Assembly (NCBI GenBank): GCA_964508185.1
Contig: CAZDSS010000031.1
Coordinates: forward strand, 1-25,731
Direction: 5' to 3'
DNA length: 25,731 nucleotides
Source: CAZDSS01 sp964508185
Lineage (GTDB): Bacteria > Pseudomonadota > Alphaproteobacteria > Sphingomonadales > Govanellaceae
Positions within the stretch are counted from its first letter, which is position 1. The number at the start of each line of letters is the position of its first letter. This document shows positions 14,943-22,776 of the stretch, in pieces. The translations under genes and the position numbers were made by a program. Under the pieces are notes generated by a model. That model worked only from the letters and a program-made list of their open reading frames with translations. It searched no databases and was not told the origin of the DNA.

Positions 14943-15668
14943 ATGACCGGCAAGGACGACGACGGCCAGGAGATCTCGGGCACGGGCGAATACAAGGAAA
15001 AGCTCGTCCGCACCAAGGAAGCCTGGGCCCGCGAGGGGCGCCTCATTACCGGCGCGACGGCGGATCCGACCCGCGACCGCCTGCCGCCGGGGCAGCGGCT
15101 GGTGAAGGACTGGCCGGTCCTTGACCTCGGCTTCCAGCCGACGATCCCCCTTCATCTCTGGCGGCTGGTGATCGACGGCGCGGTCGAGAACCCGGTCACT
15201 CTCAAATGGGACGATTTCCGCGCCCTGCCGCAACAGGACTTCGTCAGCGACATCCATTGCGTCACCCAGTGGTCGCGCTACGACAACCGCTGGACGGGGG
15301 TCGCGGCGGCCGAGATCCTGCGCCTCGTGCGGCCCAGGGCGGAGGCCCGCCACGTCGTCTTCCACAGCTATGACGGCTATACGACCAACGTGACGATCGA
15401 AGCCTTTTCCGCCCCCGACGTGCTCATCGCCCATTCCTGGGAAGGACAGCCGCTCACCAAAGAGCATGGCGGGCCGGTGCGGGTGGTGATCCCGCGCTAC
15501 TATTTCTGGAAGAGCGCCAAGTGGGTGAAGCGGATCGAATTCTCCGCCGCGGACCAGCCCGGCTTCTGGGAAGTCCGGGGCTATCACAATGTGGGCGATC
15601 CGTGGAAGGAAGAGCGCTACAGCGGCGACGGCCCGCCGCCGCCCACCACGCCCGATCCCGAATTCTAG
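14943..15668 (+). CDS. Sulfite-oxidase-like molybdopterin oxidoreductase (YuiH/YedY-related, cytosolic)
   Basis: The 241 residues carry the oxidoreductase molybdopterin domain. The molybdenum-ligand Cys106 lies in SDIHCVTQWSRYDNRW. FHSYDGYTTNVTIE and HGGPVRVVIPRYYFWKSAKW are the conserved pterin-contacting and core segments, and the protein closes with GFWEVRGYHNVGDPW. There is no Tat signal and no heme or dimerisation domain, so it is likely a soluble cytoplasmic enzyme, unlike periplasmic MsrP/YedY. The substrate is unknown. The proline-rich tail DGPPPPTTPDPEF is short and probably flexible. It sits directly after smpB, and its stop lies 6 bases from the stop of the convergent sorted surface-protein gene. 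Confidence 0.9.
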   Translation: MTGKDDDGQEISGTGEYKEKLVRTKEAWAREGRLITGATADPTRDRLPPGQRLVKDWPVLDLGFQPTIPLHLWRLVIDGAVENPVTLKWDDFRALPQQDFVSDIHCVTQWSRYDNRWTGVAAAEILRLVRPRAEARHVVFHSYDGYTTNVTIEAFSAPDVLIAHSWEGQPLTKEHGGPVRVVIPRYYFWKSAKWVKRIEFSAADQPGFWEVRGYHNVGDPWKEERYSGDGPPPPTTPDPEF

Positions 15669-15674
15669 AAGGCG

Positions 15675-16676
15675 TCAGACGGTCCGGCGGCGCCGGAACG
15701 CCGCCAGGCTGACGAGGCCGAAACCGAGGAGGGTGACGCTCGCGGGCGCCGCGATGTCGTCGGGCGTCGGGCCGGGATCGTCGAAATTGGGGATGTCCCC
15801 CGTATAGGCCGCGAGATGGACTTCGCCGCGCTGGGTGAAGCGGTCCACATAGACGCCGCCGTTCAGGGAATTCATGTTGGTGATATGGGCGTTCGGCGCC
15901 AGCACGGTGCCGAAGAATTCCGCATTGAAGGTAATCTCCGTCGCCTCGTAGAAGTTCCAGATGGTCTTGGACGCGATCTGCTGGCCGATGCCGCCGAGGA
16001 AGTTCTCGGCGATGGTGATGCCGAGGCCGCCCACATTGATGATGAGGCTGTCGGCGCCGTTGAGGACGAAATCGATCTCCCCGATGCTGGAGAAGAAGAA
16101 GGCGCCGTCGAGAATTTCGAAGACGGCGAGGCCGCCGGAGTCCGGGGTTGCGGTAAAGGTCGCGCGATTGCCGGACACATTGACGGCGCTTTGCGCGGCG
16201 AGCGTCGCGAGATTGGCGGACAGGGTCTCAAGCTCGCTCCGGAAGTCGGGGACTTCGACGGTCACGCCCACGAACTTGTTGCCGTTCACGTTCCCGGTGA
16301 TGCTGCCGCCGATATAGGCGGTGCCGCCGTTCATGTTCATGTTCTGGACATTGCCCGCGACGTAGGCATTGCCGTTGCCGTTCACGTTCTTGTAGCCGCC
16401 GGTGATGCTGCCGCCGACGGTGAGCGCCCCGTATTCCGACGGCGCCACCTGGCCCGAACGGGTGAAATAGGTGGAGGAGTTGCCGGTGAGATCGCCGCCG
16501 ACCAGCGTCCGCCCTTCCACTTCGGAGCTGGAATCGAGATCGCCGAAGGTGACGAGATTGAATTGCTGCAGGATTTCGGCGGCGGAAAGCGGCGCGGCGG
16601 CAGCCGGCGCGAAGACCGCGCCGACGGTGAGACAAAGGGCCGCCGCAAGGGCCGCAATTCCGGTGCTCCGTTTCAT
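15675..16676 (-). CDS. Choice-of-anchor A family secreted protein with PEP-CTERM-like sorting tail
   Basis: A signal peptide (MKRSTGIAALAAALCLTVGA, with cleavage near AAAAP) is followed by the choice-of-anchor A domain (TIGR04215 type). It starts ILQQFNLVTFGDLDSSSEVE and includes GRTLVGGDLTGNSSTY, then an Asn/Gly-rich ladder (GNGNAYVAGNVQNMNMNG). Later segments are TIWNFYEATEITFNAEF and FGTVLAPNAHITNMNSLNGG. The C-terminus has an acidic proline linker, then APASVTLLGFGLVSLAAF and an RRRR cluster: a sorting signal like PEP-CTERM but with APAS instead of PEP. Such proteins are processed by exosortases in exopolysaccharide-producing bacteria. The second ATG (16676) is preferred because AGGGGG lies about 8 bases upstream; the ATG at 16682 would be only 2 bases from it. 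It has its own promoter. Confidence 0.88.
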   Translation of the reverse strand: MKRSTGIAALAAALCLTVGAVFAPAAAAPLSAAEILQQFNLVTFGDLDSSSEVEGRTLVGGDLTGNSSTYFTRSGQVAPSEYGALTVGGSITGGYKNVNGNGNAYVAGNVQNMNMNGGTAYIGGSITGNVNGNKFVGVTVEVPDFRSELETLSANLATLAAQSAVNVSGNRATFTATPDSGGLAVFEILDGAFFFSSIGEIDFVLNGADSLIINVGGLGITIAENFLGGIGQQIASKTIWNFYEATEITFNAEFFGTVLAPNAHITNMNSLNGGVYVDRFTQRGEVHLAAYTGDIPNFDDPGPTPDDIAAPASVTLLGFGLVSLAAFRRRRTV

Positions 16677-16715
16677 GGCCATTTCCCCCTGTATTGCCCG
16701 TCGGTCATTCCTACC

Positions 16716-16744
16716 AGAATATCCGTTAAAATTTTATGTTTCAA
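16716..16744 (-). promoter_or_regulatory. Promoter of the choice-of-anchor A gene
   Basis: On the minus strand, TTGAAA (16744 to 16739) is followed after exactly 17 bases by TATTCT (16721 to 16716). The spacer is AT-rich (ATAAAATTTTAA). Transcription would start near 16709, about 33 bases before the ATG. The -35 lies 10 bases past the stop of the glycosylase gene, so this gene does not depend on readthrough. Confidence 0.6.
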
Positions 16745-16753
16745 TGCCGGACC

Positions 16754-17401
16754 TTATGACGTCCGCGCGAGCTCGCGGTGAATTTCGGCGAACACCGCCT
16801 CGAACATTTCGGGCGTGAGGCGGCCCGTATTGGTGTTGTAGCGGGAGCAGTGATAGCTGTCATACAGGACGATCCCCGCGGGCAATGCGTGGCGCGCGCC
16901 ATGGGCGAAGGGGTGCCCCGAGACCCGGGCGTTGAGGGCGCGAAGGGTCGCGTCATGGGCGATTCGGCCAAGCGCCAGGATCACCTTGAGGGACGGCAGG
17001 TTGCGGATCTCGGCAGCCAGATAGCTGCCGCAGGCCTTCACCTCGGCCGGGGTGGGCTTGTTCTCGGGCGGCAGGCAGCGCACGGCGTTGGTGATGGCAA
17101 CACCCTGAAGCGTCAGCCCGTCGTCGGGCCGCGCTTCATACGCCCCGCGGGCGAAGCCGAACTTGACGAGGGTCGCATAGAGAAGGTCGCCCGCGTAATC
17201 GCCGGTGAAGGGGCGGCCGGTGCGGTTCGCCCCCTTCATGCCGGGGGCGAGCCCCACCACCAGAAGCCGCGGGTCCGGGGACAGGAAGGACGGCACGGGC
17301 GCATTGTGCCAGTCGGGATATTGCCGCCGGAGGTCGTCGCGAAAGGCCTTGAGGCGCGGGCAGGCGGCGCAGTCGCGGGCGGGGGGCAGGAACGCGGTCA
17401 T
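16754..17401 (-). CDS. Uracil-DNA glycosylase, family 5 (UdgB-like)
   Basis: It removes uracil and other deaminated bases from DNA at the start of base-excision repair. The 215 residues show the family 4/5 iron-sulfur layout: cysteines at 11 and 14 (ARDCAACPRL) and a second pair in AVRCLPPENKPTPAEVKAC. GLAPGMKGANRTGRPFTGDY is motif A of family 5, with Ala-Pro-Gly where family 4 has an acidic residue. SYHCSRYNTNTGRLT is the second catalytic motif. The ATG at 17401 overlaps the stop of the upstream NYN gene (ATGA), deciding the start over a longer open frame to 17551. It is probably cotranscribed with the NYN gene. Confidence 0.92.
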   Translation of the reverse strand: MTAFLPPARDCAACPRLKAFRDDLRRQYPDWHNAPVPSFLSPDPRLLVVGLAPGMKGANRTGRPFTGDYAGDLLYATLVKFGFARGAYEARPDDGLTLQGVAITNAVRCLPPENKPTPAEVKACGSYLAAEIRNLPSLKVILALGRIAHDATLRALNARVSGHPFAHGARHALPAGIVLYDSYHCSRYNTNTGRLTPEMFEAVFAEIHRELARTS

Positions 17402-17967
17402 GCCTGGGCGCCGTCCGTATCGACCCGGGCGACTTCGCTCCGCAATTCCTCGAGCTCCAGGAACTGGTCGGCCTGGCGGCGGAGTTCGTCGGCGATGAGC
17501 GCCGGGCTGCCGCGGGTGGTGCTGCAGACCGTGACCTTCACGCCCTTCCACTGCACCGCCTCCACCAGGCGGCGGAAGTCGCCGTCGCCCGAGAACAGGA
17601 CCAGATGGTCCATGTGCGCGGCGAAATCCATCACGTCGACGGCGATCTCGATATCCATGTTGCCCTTGATGCGGCGCTGGCCGTCGCTGTCGGTAAACGT
17701 CTTGGCGGGCTTGGTAATCACCGTGAAGCCATTGTAGTCGAGCCAGTCGACAAGCGGGCGGAGCGGCGAATAATCCCCTTCCTCGATGAGCGCCGTGTAA
17801 TAGAAGGCGCGCACCAGCCGCGCCTGGGACGCGAAGAAGGCGCGCAGGCGGCGGAAGTCGATATCGAGCCTGAGGGCGCGGGCCGCGGCATGGAGATTGG
17901 CGCCATCTATGAAAAGGGCGACGCGGTCGCCGGCGTAAAATCCGTATGACGAGGGCTTCGGGGCCAT
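17398..17967 (-). CDS. NYN domain (LabA/DUF88-like) putative ribonuclease
   Basis: The 189 residues form a PIN-like NYN domain. The first acidic residue is Asp21 in ALFIDGANLHAAAR, with others in RIKGNMDIEIAVDVMDF and VLFSGDGDFRRLVEAVQ, ending in a KGVKVTVCSTTRGSP strand. These acidic residues would bind metal in a nuclease. LabA-type proteins are widespread and an RNA target is likely but unproven. The C-terminal helix (LRRQADQFLELEELRSEVAR) may mediate oligomerisation. The pair NYN gene plus uracil-DNA glycosylase next to folK and rpoZ is a usual alphaproteobacterial arrangement. It is divergent from folK. Confidence 0.9.
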   Translation of the reverse strand: MAPKPSSYGFYAGDRVALFIDGANLHAAARALRLDIDFRRLRAFFASQARLVRAFYYTALIEEGDYSPLRPLVDWLDYNGFTVITKPAKTFTDSDGQRRIKGNMDIEIAVDVMDFAAHMDHLVLFSGDGDFRRLVEAVQWKGVKVTVCSTTRGSPALIADELRRQADQFLELEELRSEVARVDTDGAQA

Positions 17968-18006
17968 GGAATACTCTTTAAAACAATGGACTCGACGTGA
18001 AATGAC

Positions 18007-18036
18007 TTGTTCGCATCAGGCCGGATCGGCTATAGG
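18007..18036 (+). promoter_or_regulatory. Candidate promoter for folK in the divergent gap
   Basis: TTGTTC (18007-18012) and TATAGG (18031-18036) are 18 bases apart, upstream of the folK ATG at 18102. Both boxes are partial matches. The NYN promoter must lie in the same 134-base gap, but I cannot place it. Confidence 0.3.
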
Positions 18037-18101
18037 CCGGGCGTAATTCCCGGGCGGAGAACCATACTGCACTTCGCCCGTCATGATAAGTTCGATCCCG
18101 C

Positions 18102-18644
18102 ATGATCATCATCGCCCTTGGCGCCAATCTTCCGTCGCCCGTCCACGGCTCGCCGGCGGCGACGCTCGATGCGGCCCTCCGGACCCTCGGGGACGCCGGA
18201 GTCGAGACCGTCGTCCGCTCCCCCTGGTTCGAGAGCGAGCCGGTGCCGCCCTCCGACCAGCCATGGTTCGTGAACGGCGTCGCCATCGTCCGGACGGCGC
18301 TCGGCCCTCAGGAGCTCTTGACCCGCATCCATGAGGTGGAGCGGTCCTTCGGCCGGGTGCGGCGCAAGCGGTGGGAGGCGCGGGTGATCGATATCGATCT
18401 CATCGCTTATGGCGACCTGGTGCTGCCCGATGCGGCGGCATGGCGCGCCGCGGGCGAAGCACCGCCGGAGACGCCGCCCGACGGGCTCGTGCTGCCGCAT
18501 CCGCGCATGCAGGACCGGCGCTTCGTGCTGGAGCCCCTGGTCGCGGTCGCCCCCGAATGGCGGCATCCGGTGCTGGGCAGGACCGCCCGGGACCTGTTCG
18601 CGGCCCTGCCGCCGGCCACCGGAATCGTCCGGCCACTGCCGTGA
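18102..18644 (+). CDS. folK: 2-amino-4-hydroxy-6-hydroxymethyldihydropteridine diphosphokinase
   Basis: It transfers pyrophosphate from ATP to the pterin alcohol in folate biosynthesis. Conserved segments are IIIALGANLPS at the N-terminus, WFESEPVPPSDQPWFVNGVA, the ATP/pterin site EVERSFGRVRRKRWEARVID followed by the metal-binding IDLIAYGD, and LVLPHPRMQDRRFVLEPL near the end. The 180 residues are slightly longer than E. coli FolK (159) owing to an alanine/proline-rich loop (AAAWRAAGEAPPETPPDG) before the last motif. No folP or folB is adjacent. The ATG at 18102 is used because the fold starts at once. An alternative start upstream is not supported. Confidence 0.95.
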   Translation: MIIIALGANLPSPVHGSPAATLDAALRTLGDAGVETVVRSPWFESEPVPPSDQPWFVNGVAIVRTALGPQELLTRIHEVERSFGRVRRKRWEARVIDIDLIAYGDLVLPDAAAWRAAGEAPPETPPDGLVLPHPRMQDRRFVLEPLVAVAPEWRHPVLGRTARDLFAALPPATGIVRPLP

Positions 18645-18663
18645 AATCCGCGATCCGCGGGGC

Positions 18664-18692
18664 TTTACAGGCCTGGGGGGACCCTGTATAAG
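18664..18692 (+). promoter_or_regulatory. Promoter of rpoZ
   Basis: TTTACA (18664-18669), a 17-base spacer and TATAAG (18687-18692) form a strong sigma-70-type promoter 38 bases upstream of the rpoZ ATG. Each box matches five of six consensus positions. It is the best-looking plus-strand promoter in the right half and may also feed the rel gene. Confidence 0.6.
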
Positions 18693-18730
18693 CTCCCTTT
18701 TCCAGGTATCAACTGTCGGGAGACATTCTG

Positions 18731-19138
18731 ATGGCGCGCGTTACGGTCGAAGACTGCGTCGACAAGGTTCCGAACCGGTTCGAGCTCGTGCTCCTGGCGG
18801 GACAGAGGGCGCGGCAGATTTCGTCGGGCGCCAGCCTGACGGTGGATCGCGACAACGACAAGAACCCCGTCGTGGCGCTCCGTGAAATCGCCGAAGAGAC
18901 CATCAAGCCCGCCGATCTCCGCGAGGCCCTGATCCACGGCCTGCAGAAGCATGTGGAAGTGGACGAGCCCGAGGAAGAAAGCGACATCGCCCTGCTGCTC
19001 GCCGGCCGCAAGATGGCCGAAGGCGCCGAGAGCTTCGCGGCCAGCGCCATGCGCGACGCCGTGGAGGACATGCGGGCCGAGCCGGAGGGCGACGAGGACG
19101 AAGCCGCAATCGGCAACGACGAGGAAGAAGAGGAGTAA
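18731..19138 (+). CDS. rpoZ: DNA-directed RNA polymerase omega subunit
   Basis: The omega subunit helps assemble RNA polymerase by clamping beta-prime, and in proteobacteria forms part of one ppGpp site. The N-terminal 60 residues are clearly omega: MARVTVEDCVDKVPNRFELV, LLAGQRARQISSG and DNDKNPVVALREIAEETI. At 135 residues it is longer than E. coli omega (91), the normal alphaproteobacterial form with an acidic extension. Here the tail ends in GDEDEAAIGNDEEEEE. GGGAGA lies 10 bases before the ATG. Being next to the rel gene, it places the ppGpp-making enzyme beside one of its targets. Confidence 0.96.
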   Translation: MARVTVEDCVDKVPNRFELVLLAGQRARQISSGASLTVDRDNDKNPVVALREIAEETIKPADLREALIHGLQKHVEVDEPEEESDIALLLAGRKMAEGAESFAASAMRDAVEDMRAEPEGDEDEAAIGNDEEEEE

Positions 19139-19356
19139 GCCTCAGGGCCCAATCCTCCCCAAATCTCGGAATCAGATGGGCGGCTCGCTGGGCAGACCGG
19201 CAGGGCCGCCTTTCTTGTTGGAGGCATCAGGCCCTTCGCGGGGGCCGGTGTGCAGATTTCCCGCCATTTTCATTTGAATTACCATTTCCTGATCTAAATC
19301 ATATAAGAGGCGCCGTCCGGAGGGGGCGGCGGCAGCATCGAACGAGGAAGGGTCGC

Positions 19357-21510
19357 GTGATCAGGCAGTACGAACTGGTGGAGCGTGTCCGGGCCTATGA
19401 TCCCGATGCCGACGAGGCATTGCTCAACCGCGCCTATGTCTTTTCCATGAAGGCTCACGGCTCCCAGCTGCGGGCCTCGGGCGACCCCTATTTCTCGCAT
19501 CCCGTGGAAGTGGCGGGGATCCTGAGCGACATCCAGCTCGATTGCGACACCATCGTCACCGCGCTGCTGCACGATACCATCGAGGATACGGTCGCGACCT
19601 ACGACGAGCTCAAGGAGCTGTTCGGCGAGAACATCGCCCGCATGGTCGACGGCGTCACCAAGCTGTCGCGCATCGAGATGAAGTCGGAGGCGTCGCACCA
19701 GGCGGAGAACTTCCGCAAGTTCCTGCTGGCCATGTCCAACGACATCCGGGTGCTGCTGGTGAAGCTCGCCGACCGGCTGCACAACATGCGCACGCTTCAC
19801 TACATCAAGAACCCGGACAAGCGCCGCCGCATCGCCCTCGAGACCATGGAGATCTATGCGCCGCTCGCCGCGCGCATCGGCATGCACGAGATCAAGGAGG
19901 AGCTGGAGGAGCTGGCCTTCGCCCATCTCTTCCCCGAGGCCCGGGCCTCCATCATCGCGCGCCTCAGCTTCCTGCACGAGCAGGGGGGCGAGGACCTGCG
20001 CCTTCGCGTCATCAAGCAGATCGAGGATCTCCTGGAAAGCCACGGCATCAAGGCCAAGGTCACGGGCCGCGAGAAGACGCCCTATTCGATCTGGCGCAAG
20101 ATGCAGCAGAACGACGTGGCGTTCGAGCAGCTGTCCGACATCATGGCCTTCCGCGTGATCGTGGATAGCACCGAGGAATGCTACCGCGTTCTCGGCATCG
20201 TCCATGGCCGCTGGCAGGCGGTGCCCGGCACCTTCGACGACTACATCTCGACGCCCAAGCGCAACGGCTACCAGTCGCTCCATACGGCGGTGATCGGGCC
20301 GGAGCGGCAGCGGATCGAGATCCAGATCCGCTCCCAGGAGATGCATCAGGTGGCGGAGCTCGGCGTCGCCGCTCACTGGAGCTACAAGCAGGGGGTCGAC
20401 AACCGCACCCACGGCAGCCAGTACAAGTGGCTGCAGGAGCTGCTTGAGATCCTCGAACATGCCTCAACGCCGGAGGAATTCCTCGAGAACACCAAGCTCG
20501 CCATGTTCCAGGACCAGGTGTTCTGCTTCACGCCCAAGGGCGAGCTCATCGCGCTCCCGAAGGGGGCGACGCCCGTGGACTTCGCCTATGCGGTCCATTC
20601 GCAGATCGGCGATACTTGCGTCGGCGCCAAGGTGAACGGCAAGCCGGTGCCCCTGCGGAGCGAGTTGCGCAACGGCGATCAGGTGGAGATTCTGCGCTCC
20701 AAGGCCCAGACGCCGAACCCGCGCTGGGAAAGCTTCGTGGTGACCGGCAAGGCGCGCTCGGCCATCCGCCGCCATGTGCGCCAGCAGCAGCGCAAGGAAT
20801 ATATCGAGCTCGGCCGCGAGATGCTGGGCCGCGCCTTCGAGAAGGAGGAGCGGGAGCTCACCGACAAGGCGATCCAGCAGGCGATCACGCGCCTGAAATT
20901 GCCCGATGCGCCGGAGCTCTACGCCCAGGTGGGGCAGGGGGTGCTCTCCGAGCGGCAGGTGCTCGAAGCGGTGTTTCCGGGGATCAAGTTCAAGGGCGAT
21001 TACAGCGCTCGCTCGCTGCCCTTCGCCCGCGACAGGAAGGAGCGCAAGGCGGGCGACCACGGCATTCCCATCAAGGGCCTGACGCCGGGTGTCGCCGTGC
21101 ATCTCAGCGAATGCTGCCATCCCTTGCCGGGCGACCGCATCGTCGGCGTCATGCTGCCGGGCAAGGGCGTGCTCGTGCATACCATCGACTGCGAGGCGCT
21201 GGAGGCGGTGATGGAGATGCCCGAACGCTGGCTCGACCTGTCATGGAGCCGGGAAGAGGATGCGGGCGAGATCTTCACCGGCCGCATCTCCCTGGTGCTC
21301 GTCAACGAGGTCGGAGCCCTCGCCAGGGTGGCGGAAGTTATTGCCCGCGATCACGGGAACATCAATAATCTGAAGATAACCAATCGGGATCCGGATTTCT
21401 TCACGCTGCTGGCGGATGTCCAGGTCCACGACGTCAAGCACTTAACCAACATCATCGCCGCCCTGCGCGCCTCGCCCGTGGTCAATTCCGTTGAACGGGT
21501 CCGGGGATGA
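19357..21510 (+). CDS. rel: Bifunctional (p)ppGpp synthetase/hydrolase (Rel/SpoT, RSH)
   Basis: The 717 residues carry all long-RSH domains. The HD hydrolase has HPVEVAGIL and HDTIEDT (His72, Asp73). The synthetase domain has RVIVDSTEECYRVLG, then YQSLHTAVIGPERQRIEIQI from Tyr305 and VAELGVAAHW. The TGS domain (near 386-446) has VFCFTPKGELIALPKGATPV, a C-terminal helical/zinc-finger-like region follows with VHLSECCHPLPGDRIVG, and the ACT domain is near 645-717. Both active sites look intact, so it should make and degrade the alarmone, as expected where only one RSH is present. The start is GTG at 19357 with GAGGAAGGG upstream. The 218-base gap after rpoZ has an AT-rich stretch (19268-19305) that may hold its promoter, but I cannot place clear boxes. 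Its downstream neighbour is pyrE. Confidence 0.95.
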   Translation: MIRQYELVERVRAYDPDADEALLNRAYVFSMKAHGSQLRASGDPYFSHPVEVAGILSDIQLDCDTIVTALLHDTIEDTVATYDELKELFGENIARMVDGVTKLSRIEMKSEASHQAENFRKFLLAMSNDIRVLLVKLADRLHNMRTLHYIKNPDKRRRIALETMEIYAPLAARIGMHEIKEELEELAFAHLFPEARASIIARLSFLHEQGGEDLRLRVIKQIEDLLESHGIKAKVTGREKTPYSIWRKMQQNDVAFEQLSDIMAFRVIVDSTEECYRVLGIVHGRWQAVPGTFDDYISTPKRNGYQSLHTAVIGPERQRIEIQIRSQEMHQVAELGVAAHWSYKQGVDNRTHGSQYKWLQELLEILEHASTPEEFLENTKLAMFQDQVFCFTPKGELIALPKGATPVDFAYAVHSQIGDTCVGAKVNGKPVPLRSELRNGDQVEILRSKAQTPNPRWESFVVTGKARSAIRRHVRQQQRKEYIELGREMLGRAFEKEERELTDKAIQQAITRLKLPDAPELYAQVGQGVLSERQVLEAVFPGIKFKGDYSARSLPFARDRKERKAGDHGIPIKGLTPGVAVHLSECCHPLPGDRIVGVMLPGKGVLVHTIDCEALEAVMEMPERWLDLSWSREEDAGEIFTGRISLVLVNEVGALARVAEVIARDHGNINNLKITNRDPDFFTLLADVQVHDVKHLTNIIAALRASPVVNSVERVRG

Positions 21511-21552
21511 ACGGGGCGGCGGACGAGCATTCAGGAAAGGACAAGAACGATC

Positions 21553-22137
21553 ATGCAGCATGAAGAGGTATTGCAGCATTTCCGCGATGCGGGAGCGCTG
21601 CTGGAGGGGCATTTCATCCTGTCGTCGGGGCTGCATAGCCCGCTCTATCTGCAGTGCGCCCGGGTGATGATGGATGCCCGTCGCGGCGAGGCGCTGTGCA
21701 GCGCGCTTGCCGGCCGGCTGCGTGAGGGACTCGGCGACGGCATCGACATGGTGGTGGCGCCGGCCATGGGCGGCATCATCGTGGGCTACGAACTCGGCCG
21801 CCAGCTCGGCGTGCCCGCGATCTTCACCGAGCGCGTGGAGGGCGCCTTCGCGCTTCGCCGCGGCTTCCGCATCCCCGAAGGCGCGCGGGTGGTGATCGCC
21901 GAGGACATCGTGACCACGGGCCTGTCGTCCCGCGAATGCATCAATGTGGTTGAAAAGCACGGCGGCAAGGTGGTGGGCGTCGCCTGCCTCATCGACCGCT
22001 CCTCCGGCCGGGCGCAGCTCGGCGTGCCGCTCTATTGCCTGACGAGCCTCGATGTGCCGGCCTATGAACCGAGCGCCGTGCCGCCAGAGCTTGCCGCAAT
22101 TCCGCCGGAAAAGCCCGGTAGCAGAATGTTGGTCTGA
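21553..22137 (+). CDS. pyrE: Orotate phosphoribosyltransferase
   Basis: It makes orotidine 5'-phosphate from orotate and PRPP in pyrimidine synthesis. The 194 residues include FILSSGLHSPLYLQCARVMM, VVAPAMGGIIVGYELGRQLG, ERVEGAFALRRGFRI and the PRPP loop RVVIAEDIVTTGLSSRE near 112-128. This is the shorter type found in alphaproteobacteria and many Gram-positives. The ATG has GGAAAGG about 15 bases upstream. It follows the rel gene by 42 bases and is likely read with it. Confidence 0.95.
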   Translation: MQHEEVLQHFRDAGALLEGHFILSSGLHSPLYLQCARVMMDARRGEALCSALAGRLREGLGDGIDMVVAPAMGGIIVGYELGRQLGVPAIFTERVEGAFALRRGFRIPEGARVVIAEDIVTTGLSSRECINVVEKHGGKVVGVACLIDRSSGRAQLGVPLYCLTSLDVPAYEPSAVPPELAAIPPEKPGSRMLV

Positions 22138-22155
22138 CGGGATGCAGATTGGACG

Positions 22156-22170
22156 GGCGCCGACGGCGCC
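22156..22170 (+). other. Perfect short hairpin between pyrE and the DUF2062 gene
   Basis: GGCGCC, a 3-base loop GAC, and GGCGCC form a 6-bp GC-only stem followed by GGGGG, with no T-run. It could slow transcription or protect the 3' end of the pyrE message. A chance occurrence in this GC-rich DNA cannot be excluded. Confidence 0.25.
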
Positions 22171-22194
22171 GGGGGTAGTGCTGGAGTAGTGAGG

Positions 22195-22776
22195 ATGCGG
22201 GGCGGGACCGGCAAGAAACGCCGCTGGCTCGATTATCTGTGGCCGCGCATGGGACTCATGCGCTATGCGAGCTACCTGCGCCACCGCCTGGGCCGCATGC
22301 AGGGCTCGTCCCACAGCATCGCGGCGGGCTTCGCCGCCGGCGCCGCGGTGTCCATGATGCCGATCATGGGCTTCCATTTCGTGGCCGCGGTGGTGCTCGC
22401 CTTCCTCACCCGGGGCAGCCTCATCGTCTCGGCCATCGGGACGGCGGTGGGCAATCCCTGGACCTTCCCCTTCATCTGGCTGTGGACCTACAAGATCGGC
22501 GTCTGGATGATGGGCGGATCGCCCGAGGAGGGGCCGTTCCGGAACTTCTCCTTCAGCGCCGCGCTTCATGACCCGATCACGGCGCTGAAGCCCATCTGGC
22601 TTCCCATGTTCGTCGGCAGCATCCCGACGGCGATCGTCACCTGGTTCCTGTTCTACTGGCCCCTGAAGGGTCTTCTGGAAAGTTACCGGCGGCAGCGCAT
22701 CGAGCGCCGCCACATGCGCGCCGTGCGCCTCATGGAAGAGCGCCGCGCCCTTGAGCAGGGAAAGGAACCGGCATGA
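22195..22776 (+). CDS. DUF2062 membrane protein
   Basis: The 193-residue protein has the DUF2062 pattern: a basic N-terminus (GGTGKKRRWLDYLWPRMG), then HSIAAGFAAGAAVSMMPIMG. Two membrane segments follow near 55-75 and 76-95 (HFVAAVVLAFLTRGSLIVSA and AIGTAVGNPWTFPFIWLWTY), with a third near 140-160 and a charged C-terminal helix. Its function is unknown. It sits in the conserved position between pyrE/rel and pdxJ. The ATG at 22195 is chosen over a GTG two codons earlier because GGAG lies 9 bases upstream. The stop overlaps the pdxJ start (ATGA). Confidence 0.87.
   Translation: MRGGTGKKRRWLDYLWPRMGLMRYASYLRHRLGRMQGSSHSIAAGFAAGAAVSMMPIMGFHFVAAVVLAFLTRGSLIVSAIGTAVGNPWTFPFIWLWTYKIGVWMMGGSPEEGPFRNFSFSAALHDPITALKPIWLPMFVGSIPTAIVTWFLFYWPLKGLLESYRRQRIERRHMRAVRLMEERRALEQGKEPA

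Noticed and set aside
19294..20460. A 388-codon minus-strand frame opposite the rel gene
   Set aside because: It is antisense to the HD and synthetase domains of a clear RSH protein and has no domain of its own.
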